NCBI GenBank assembly: GCA_964244295.1
Contig: CAXTIG010000002.1
Coordinates: 186,001-250,000 of the forward strand
Length of the DNA: 64,000 bases
Direction of reading: 5' to 3'
Source: JAJAZB01 sp964244295
GTDB taxonomy: Bacteria; Bacteroidota; Bacteroidia; Cytophagales; Spirosomataceae
Positions 59,016 through 64,000 of this stretch are shown here, in pieces. Numbering within the stretch: position 1 is the stretch's first letter; each line of letters begins with the position of its first letter. A model generated the notes under the pieces. That model was given only the letters and a program-made list of their open reading frames with translations. It had not been told where the DNA came from and searched no databases. Position numbers and translations under genes: made by a program.

Positions 59016-60293
59016 ATGAAAAACCTTTTCATCGCCTCCCTGCTCTTGCTCAGTCCGGGCGTTTTCGCCCAAACCACCCTCCTCCACTGCGGCACGCTCA
59101 TCGACGGCGTTGGCAACGAAACCAGAAAGGAAATGACCGTGGTGGTGAGCAAAAACAAAATCCTGTCGGTAGAAAAAGGCTACAAATCCCCCGGCGCGGG
59201 CGATACCGTCATCGACCTGAAAAGCAAAACCGTGATGCCGGGCCTGATCGACTGCCACGTTCACCTCGAAACCGAAACCCGGCGCGGCGGGGCCATCGAC
59301 CGCTTTCAACTCAACCCCGCCGACGTGGCCTTTCAAGCCGCCAAACACGCCCGCACCACGCTGATGGCCGGTTTCACGACCGTCCGCGATTTGGGCGGCA
59401 GCGGCGTGAACATTTCGCTCCGCAATGCCATTAACCAGGGCCTCACCGTGGGACCCCGCATTTTTACCTGCGGGACATCCCTCGCCACCACCGGCGGCCA
59501 CGCCGACCCAACCAACGGCTACCGCCGCACCCTGGCCGGGGACCCCGGCCCCCTCGAAGGCGTCGTAAACAGCCCCGAAGAGGCCAGGAAAGCCGTGCGC
59601 TACCGCTACAAAGAAGGGGCCGACCTCATCAAAATCACCTCGACGGGCGGGGTGTTGAGTCTGGCGAAAAACTCGAATAACCCCCAGTTTTCGGAGGAAG
59701 AAATCCGGGCAATCGTGCAAACGGCGAAGGACTACGGCTTTCCCGTTGCCGCCCACGCCCACGGCGCGGAAGGCATGAAACGCGCCATCCGCGCCGGGGT
59801 GACGAGCATCGAACACGGCACGTACATGGACGAGGAAGCGATGGACTTATGCAAGAAAAACGGCACGTTCTACGTCCCGACCATCCTGGCGGGCAAGACC
59901 GTCGCTGATTCGGCTCGGATGTTTGGCTATTATCAGGCCGTGGTGGTACCGAAAGCCCTGGAAATCGGGCCGAAAATTCAGGCCACCTTCGCCAAAGCCT
60001 ACAAATCGGGCGTGAAAATCGCCTTCGGCACCGATTCGGGCGTGAGCATCCACGGCGTCAACGCCCAGGAATTTCAGTACATGACCGAAGCCGGGATGCC
60101 GCCGATGGCCGCGCTTCAATCGGCCACACGCGTAGCCGCTGATTTGGTAGGGATGAAAGACCAACTCGGCACCGTCGAACCCGGCAAACTCGCCGACCTC
60201 GTCGCCACGGGCGAAAACCCGCTCCAAAATGTCAAAACGTTGATGCAAATGCGGTTTGTGATGAAGGATGGGGTTGTTTACAAAAATGAGTAG
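59016..60293 (+). CDS. Amidohydrolase-family metal-dependent hydrolase
   Basis: A 425-residue exported amidohydrolase with a signal peptide (1-19, VFAQ). The metal site is built from DCHVHLE (His-x-His), the carbamylated-lysine segment LIKITSTGG, AAHAHGAEG, IEHGTYMD and a final Asp in FGTDSGVS. It resembles Xaa-Pro dipeptidase-like and imidazolonepropionase-like members that act on dipeptides or related amides. The start at 59016 gives the signal peptide; an upstream ATG at 58986 would add ten residues. Confidence 0.87.
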   Translation: MKNLFIASLLLLSPGVFAQTTLLHCGTLIDGVGNETRKEMTVVVSKNKILSVEKGYKSPGAGDTVIDLKSKTVMPGLIDCHVHLETETRRGGAIDRFQLNPADVAFQAAKHARTTLMAGFTTVRDLGGSGVNISLRNAINQGLTVGPRIFTCGTSLATTGGHADPTNGYRRTLAGDPGPLEGVVNSPEEARKAVRYRYKEGADLIKITSTGGVLSLAKNSNNPQFSEEEIRAIVQTAKDYGFPVAAHAHGAEGMKRAIRAGVTSIEHGTYMDEEAMDLCKKNGTFYVPTILAGKTVADSARMFGYYQAVVVPKALEIGPKIQATFAKAYKSGVKIAFGTDSGVSIHGVNAQEFQYMTEAGMPPMAALQSATRVAADLVGMKDQLGTVEPGKLADLVATGENPLQNVKTLMQMRFVMKDGVVYKNE

Positions 60294-60330
60294 GCGGAAT
60301 TTTGGTTACCTTCGGTAAAACAACACGCGC

Positions 60331-60900
60331 ATGGAAACGATTGGACTGGCTCCCCCGGCGGTAATGCGGCGCTGCACCTCCGCCGAATTTCGGTTACTGC
60401 CCGAAGGCCCCCCCTACTACGAATTGATTAACGGAACGATTTTCATGTCGCCTTCCCCCAAATTTCCTCACCAGCGCGCCAGCAACACGCTCGTGGTAAT
60501 GCTGAACGAATACATTCGTCAGTATGATGCGGGCCAAGTCCTCGCCGCACCGATGGATGTTGAATTTGATGAATTCAACACGTTCCAACCCGACATCCTG
60601 TTCATTTCCAACGAACGTTCCCACCTCGTCACCGAAGAAGGCGACATCGTTGGCGCACCCGATTTGATTGTCGAAATCCTTTCCTCAAACCGGATTAATG
60701 ACCTCGTCACCAAAAAATACTTCTACGAAATCTACGACGTGCGGGAATACTGGATCGTGGATTTGCTGAAAAAGACGATCGAAGTGCTGGAAAATCAGGA
60801 CCTGGAGTTCGTGCGCCACAGTTACGCCAAACGCACGGGGCGGGTCGAATCGAAACTTCTGCCTGGTTTCGGGGTGGACGTAGCGGCGGTAATAAATTAG
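60331..60900 (+). CDS. Uma2-family putative endonuclease
   Basis: A 189-residue protein of the Uma2 (DUF820) family with a PD-(D/E)xK fold. It has YYELINGTIFMSPSP, VEFDEFNTFQPDILFISNE (the metal-binding Asp in QPDILF), GAPDLIVEILS and KKYFYEIYDVREYWIVD. The family is common in Bacteroidota and Cyanobacteria, and its physiological role is not known. Confidence 0.9.
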   Translation: METIGLAPPAVMRRCTSAEFRLLPEGPPYYELINGTIFMSPSPKFPHQRASNTLVVMLNEYIRQYDAGQVLAAPMDVEFDEFNTFQPDILFISNERSHLVTEEGDIVGAPDLIVEILSSNRINDLVTKKYFYEIYDVREYWIVDLLKKTIEVLENQDLEFVRHSYAKRTGRVESKLLPGFGVDVAAVIN

Positions 60901-60919
60901 CCCGGACGATTCTCTCTCG

Positions 60920-60952
60920 AAAAGCCCTTCCTGCGATTCAGGAGGGGCTTTT
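60920..60952 (+). terminator. Terminator of the Uma2 gene
   Basis: AAAAGCCCTTCCTG pairs with CAGGAGGGGCTTTT (one G-T wobble). Confidence 0.75.
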
Positions 60953-61021
60953 GATTTTCAACGGGTAGTTCTCTCCCCTTTTTTGCTTTCCGTAAACAGA
61001 CCTGATTCTACTGCTCCTGCC

Positions 61022-62965
61022 ATGCATTTTTTCTCTTCGACTCGTTGGCCCATCCTGCGAACCCTTACCCTGGTCGGTTCTTTTTTTCTCGGAAAATCTG
61101 AACTGGTTTTAGCCCAGCAAATTCCCTGGTCGGAGCGCATGGCGACTTCTATCATGGCCGTCCACCGCGATTCGATTTCGGTGAAAGAAGGAAAACCCGC
61201 CACCTGGGATTACGAACAGGGCCTGCTGCTCACGGCCCTCGAACGCGTCTGGCACCGCACGGGGGATGCGAAGTACTACCGCTACCTCGAACGCAACCTC
61301 GACTCCTTCGTGGGCAATGAGGGCCGCATCCGTACCTACGCGATGGACGAGTACAACCTCGACAACCTCACCACCGGCCGCGCCCTGCTGACGGCGTACG
61401 AAGAAACGGGCAAGGAAAAATTTCGCCTGGCCGCCCAAACCCTCCGCCAGCAACTCAAGGCCCAGCCCCGGCTGAAAGAAGGCGGCTTCTGGCACAAGCA
61501 ACGCTACCCCAACCAGATGTGGCTCGACGGCCTGTACATGGCCGGGCCGTTTTACGCCGAATACGCCCGGCGTTTCGGGGAGGCAGCGGCCTTCGACGAC
61601 ATCGCCAACCAGTTCGTCTGGATGGAATCCCACGCCCGCGACCCCAAATCCGGCCTGCTCTACCACGCCTACGACGAAAGCCGGGCGCAACGCTGGGCAG
61701 ACCCGAAGACCGGACAATCGCCCAATTTCTGGAGCCGGGCGATGGGTTGGTACGCGATGGCCCTGCTCGACGTGCTCGATTATTTTCCGCAGACTCACCC
61801 GCGCCGGGGCGATTTAGCCGCCATTTTCAAACGCCTGATGCCCGCGCTGCTCAAGGTGCAAGACCCCAAAACCGGCCTCTGGATGCAGGTAACGGATAAA
61901 CTGGGGGCGAAAGGCAACTACCCCGAAGCCTCGGCTTCGTGTATGTTTGTGTACGCGTTGGCGAAGGGCGTCCGGCTGGGTTTGCTCGATGAATCTTACC
62001 TCGTCGCCGCGAAAAAAGGTTACGCCGGCATTTTGAAAACGTTCGTGGAAACCGCCCCCGACGGCAACCTGGCCCTCAACGGCACCGTGAGCGTGGGCGG
62101 ACTGGGCGGTACGCCCTACCGCGACGGCAGCTACGCGTACTACCTCAGCGAACCGATTCGGAAAAACGATTTGAAAGGCGTGGGTCCGTTTATTTTGGCG
62201 AGTGTCGAGATGGAAATGGCTGCCGAACCAAAAGTCGGGAGGGGAAAAACCGTGACACTCGATTACTTTTTCAACCGGGAAGTGCGCAAAACCAAAGACG
62301 GGCAAACCGAACGCTTTCACTACACCTGGGAAGATCGGAAAGACTCCGGCTTCTGGCTCTGGGGCAGGCAGTTTGAGGCGCTCGGTGCCAAACTGGACTC
62401 GCTGCCGGTGGCGCCCACCGCCGCCAACCTGAAGGGTACCGACGTGTACATCCTCGTCGATCCCGACTCGCCGAAGGAATCACCCCACCCCAACTACATC
62501 GAAGCACCGCACATCGAGGCCCTGGCCGACTGGGTGAAGGCGGGCGGGGTGCTGCTGCTGATGGGCAACGACACGGCCAACGTGGAAACGGCGCACTTCA
62601 ACCAACTCGCCGCCAAATTCGGGATGAGTTTCCTACCCCAAAGCCTGCACATGGTGCAGGGAACGCAGTGGGAACAGGGCGCGGTGCTCATTCCGGCGGC
62701 TCACCCGATTTTTGGCTCCATCAAAAAAGTGTACATCAAGGAATTATCGCCCCTGCGGGTGCAGGCTCCGGCTACGTCGGCCCTGTCGGAAGGCAGTAGC
62801 GTCATCATCGCCTCGGCGAAGTACGGCAAGGGCACCGTGTTGGCCGTGGGCGACCCCTGGCTCTACAACGAATACCTCAACGGGAAGCGGATTCCGACGG
62901 AGTACGAGAATTTTGGGGCGGGGAAAGCGCTGGCAGGGTGGCTGCTGGGGCAAGTTTCGCGGTGA
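61022..62965 (+). CDS. Glycoside hydrolase family 88/105 protein with C-terminal domain
   Basis: A 647-residue exported protein with a signal sequence (about 1-32). The N-terminal (alpha/alpha)6 domain (about 35-400) matches unsaturated rhamnogalacturonyl or glucuronyl hydrolases: WDYEQGLLLTALERVW, YPNQMWLDGLYMAGPFYAEY (catalytic Asp in MWLDG) and FWSRAMGWYAMALLDVLDYFP. The C-terminal 230 residues hold a DUF4350-like domain (TDVYILVDPDS, ADWVKAGGVLLLMGND). It should trim unsaturated sugars released by polysaccharide lyases. The ATG at 61022 is preferred over a TTG at 60983. Confidence 0.87.
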   Translation: MHFFSSTRWPILRTLTLVGSFFLGKSELVLAQQIPWSERMATSIMAVHRDSISVKEGKPATWDYEQGLLLTALERVWHRTGDAKYYRYLERNLDSFVGNEGRIRTYAMDEYNLDNLTTGRALLTAYEETGKEKFRLAAQTLRQQLKAQPRLKEGGFWHKQRYPNQMWLDGLYMAGPFYAEYARRFGEAAAFDDIANQFVWMESHARDPKSGLLYHAYDESRAQRWADPKTGQSPNFWSRAMGWYAMALLDVLDYFPQTHPRRGDLAAIFKRLMPALLKVQDPKTGLWMQVTDKLGAKGNYPEASASCMFVYALAKGVRLGLLDESYLVAAKKGYAGILKTFVETAPDGNLALNGTVSVGGLGGTPYRDGSYAYYLSEPIRKNDLKGVGPFILASVEMEMAAEPKVGRGKTVTLDYFFNREVRKTKDGQTERFHYTWEDRKDSGFWLWGRQFEALGAKLDSLPVAPTAANLKGTDVYILVDPDSPKESPHPNYIEAPHIEALADWVKAGGVLLLMGNDTANVETAHFNQLAAKFGMSFLPQSLHMVQGTQWEQGAVLIPAAHPIFGSIKKVYIKELSPLRVQAPATSALSEGSSVIIASAKYGKGTVLAVGDPWLYNEYLNGKRIPTEYENFGAGKALAGWLLGQVSR

Positions 62966-62970
62966 ATGAA

Positions 62971-63213
62971 TTACTTTGAAAGACCAATAATTGCCAGTGC
63001 GCCGCCAAGTATGGCCGCTACTTTCACAATAGTAGACCAGAAAATTAACCGGGATATTCGGGCCTGAGACATTAAAATCTTGTCTTCCAATTCAGCAAAC
63101 CGGGAATCTATTCCCTGATCTATCTGGGTAGTTTCTGTTTTAAGGCTGGCAAACATCGATTTTACTGATGCCTCCAAGCTAATTTCCTCGAAATGTGGCT
63201 TAAAGTCGTTCAC
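62971..63213 (-). CDS. Small coiled-coil, single-helix membrane protein
   Basis: An 80-residue protein with a helical, probably coiled-coil stretch (about 15-48, SLKTETTQIDQGIDSRFAELE) and one membrane helix near the C terminus (about 57-78). The start would be GTG at 63213. It resembles small CCDC90/DUF1640-like proteins only loosely. Function unknown. Confidence 0.5.
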   Translation of the reverse strand: MNDFKPHFEEISLEASVKSMFASLKTETTQIDQGIDSRFAELEDKILMSQARISRLIFWSTIVKVAAILGGALAIIGLSK

Positions 63214-63257
63214 GAGAAAAAGTTTTCTTCAAAACTAATCGTTCCTCCGACTAACGC

Positions 63258-63295
63258 AAAAAACGGCCTTTCCATCGCGGGAAAGGCCGTTTTTT
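63258..63295. terminator. Bidirectional terminator near aconitase
   Basis: AAAAAACGGCCTTTCC pairs with GGAAAGGCCGTTTTTT around a six-base loop, between the small membrane protein gene and the aconitase 3' end. Confidence 0.8.
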
Positions 63296-63307
63296 GATAG
63301 CGACGAA

Positions 63308-63326
63308 CTCCGACCAGAGGTCGGAG
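63308..63326. repeat. REP-like palindrome CTCCGACCAGAGGTCGGAG
   Basis: A perfect 19-base dyad with the CGA...TCG core form, directly before the aconitase stop codon. Confidence 0.7.
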
Positions 63327-63333
63327 CCACCTT

Positions 63334-64000
63334 TTACGCCCCCACGCTCCGGCGGATGATGTTCAGCGCCCCGCCGGCTTTGAACCACTCGATTTGCTGC
63401 TCGTTGTAGGTGTGGTTGACGGGGAACGAATCCGAACTGCCGTCGGTGTGGTGAATAACCACCGTCAGCGGCATTCCGGGGGCGAACGAGGCCAATCCTA
63501 AAATGTCGAAGGTGTCGTCTTCCTGGATTTTGTCGTAGTCAGCGGGGTTGACGAAGGTCAGCGCCAGCATTCCCTGCTTTTTCAGGTTCGTTTCGTGAAT
63601 CCGGGCGAACGATTTCACCAGGATGGCCCGCACGCCGAGGAAACGCGGTTCCATCGCGGCGTGTTCGCGGCTCGACCCTTCCCCGTAGTTTTCATCCCCC
63701 ACCACCACCGATCCGATGCCCGCCGCTTTGTAAGCCCGTTGCGTGGCCGGCACGGGGCCGTACTGTCCCGTTAACTGGTTTTTGACACTGTCGGATTTTT
63801 CGTTGGCAAAGTTGATGGCCCCGATCAGCATGTTGTTCGAGATGTTGTCGAGGTGCCCCCGGTACTTCAGCCAGGGTCCGGCCATCGAAATGTGGTCGGT
63901 CGTGCATTTGCCCTTTGCCTTGATGAGCAGTTTCAGACCGGTTAAATTAGTGCCTTCCCAGGCGGCGAAGGGGTCGAGCAGTTGCAGGCGGTCGGAGGTG
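63334..64000 (-). CDS. Aconitate hydratase, 3' part (gene runs off the window)
   Basis: The visible 221 residues are the C-terminal swivelling domain of aconitase, which interconverts citrate and isocitrate in the TCA cycle. Frame reading from the window edge gives LLDPFAAWEG, KGKCTTDHISMAGPW and GEGSSREHAAMEPR, the last being the conserved substrate-binding block, and EDDTFDILGL near the end. The N-terminal iron-sulfur part lies beyond 64000. The sequence is closest to the mitochondrial-type (single-chain) aconitase. Confidence 0.93.
   Translation of the reverse strand, partial: TSDRLQLLDPFAAWEGTNLTGLKLLIKAKGKCTTDHISMAGPWLKYRGHLDNISNNMLIGAINFANEKSDSVKNQLTGQYGPVPATQRAYKAAGIGSVVVGDENYGEGSSREHAAMEPRFLGVRAILVKSFARIHETNLKKQGMLALTFVNPADYDKIQEDDTFDILGLASFAPGMPLTVVIHHTDGSSDSFPVNHTYNEQQIEWFKAGGALNIIRRSVGA

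Overview
The window looks like chromosomal DNA of a Bacteroidota bacterium of the order Cytophagales, probably near Spirosomaceae. The evidence is the gliding gene gldC, the long form of IspG with an internal insertion, paired type II and type III glutamine synthetases, a DUF5686 outer-membrane protein, a LuxC-like acyl-CoA reductase beside a 2x[4Fe-4S] ferredoxin, and repeated TAnnTTTG -7 promoter elements typical of the phylum. Genes are closely packed on both strands. I see no rRNA, tRNA, insertion sequence, phage gene or CRISPR array.

Region by region. 0-8 kb: queD, an NlpE-like lipoprotein, a FucP-family sugar transporter, a GHMP sugar kinase and a sugar nucleotidyltransferase (a possible sugar-salvage set), ispG and three small genes. 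8-15.4 kb: a sialate O-acetylesterase, a thioredoxin-fold protein, gldC, a DUF4197 protein, cinA and a 2-oxoacid dehydrogenase E2. 15.4-19.8 kb: an accessory island with a DUF6922/AbiEii toxin-antitoxin pair, a very small kinase-like protein, small orphan ORFs, a DUF2442 protein, a VapBC-like PIN module, an AT-rich foreign ORF and a gene broken by an in-frame TAG. 19.9-26.3 kb: dnaE, trxA, a class III aminotransferase and an outer-membrane protein.

26.3-32.3 kb is the most interesting coding region. A five-gene minus-strand run encodes an esterase, an ATP-grasp ligase with a lysine-rich tail, a GCS2-type carboxylate-amine ligase, a class I glutamine amidotransferase and a second ATP-grasp-like protein, with a second esterase transcribed divergently. 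This looks like a pathway for an undescribed peptide or amide metabolite.

32.5-37.4 kb: a DUF5686 protein, an EcsC-family protein, an acyl-CoA reductase and a ferredoxin. 37.7-45.5 kb is a nitrogen-assimilation neighbourhood: porin-like protein, AmtB, MtaB, then GSII and GSIII back to back. 45.6-53.3 kb is mostly housekeeping: rsmE, an acyl-CoA desaturase, trpS, a PAP2 phosphatase, prs and rplY. 53.5-56.2 kb encodes a membrane pyrophosphatase fused to a C-terminal OmpA-like domain, the second main coding highlight. 56.4-63 kb: a PIG-L multidomain protein, an amidohydrolase, a Uma2 nuclease and a GH88/105 hydrolase. The window ends inside an aconitase gene.

Three classes of intergenic structure are not explained by the genes: long perfect hairpins built on CTGAGCGGAGTCGAAG; hairpins whose arms are short repeated words, different at each locus; and compact REP-like dyads of the general form CGA...TCG, with no Y1/RAYT transposase gene in the window.
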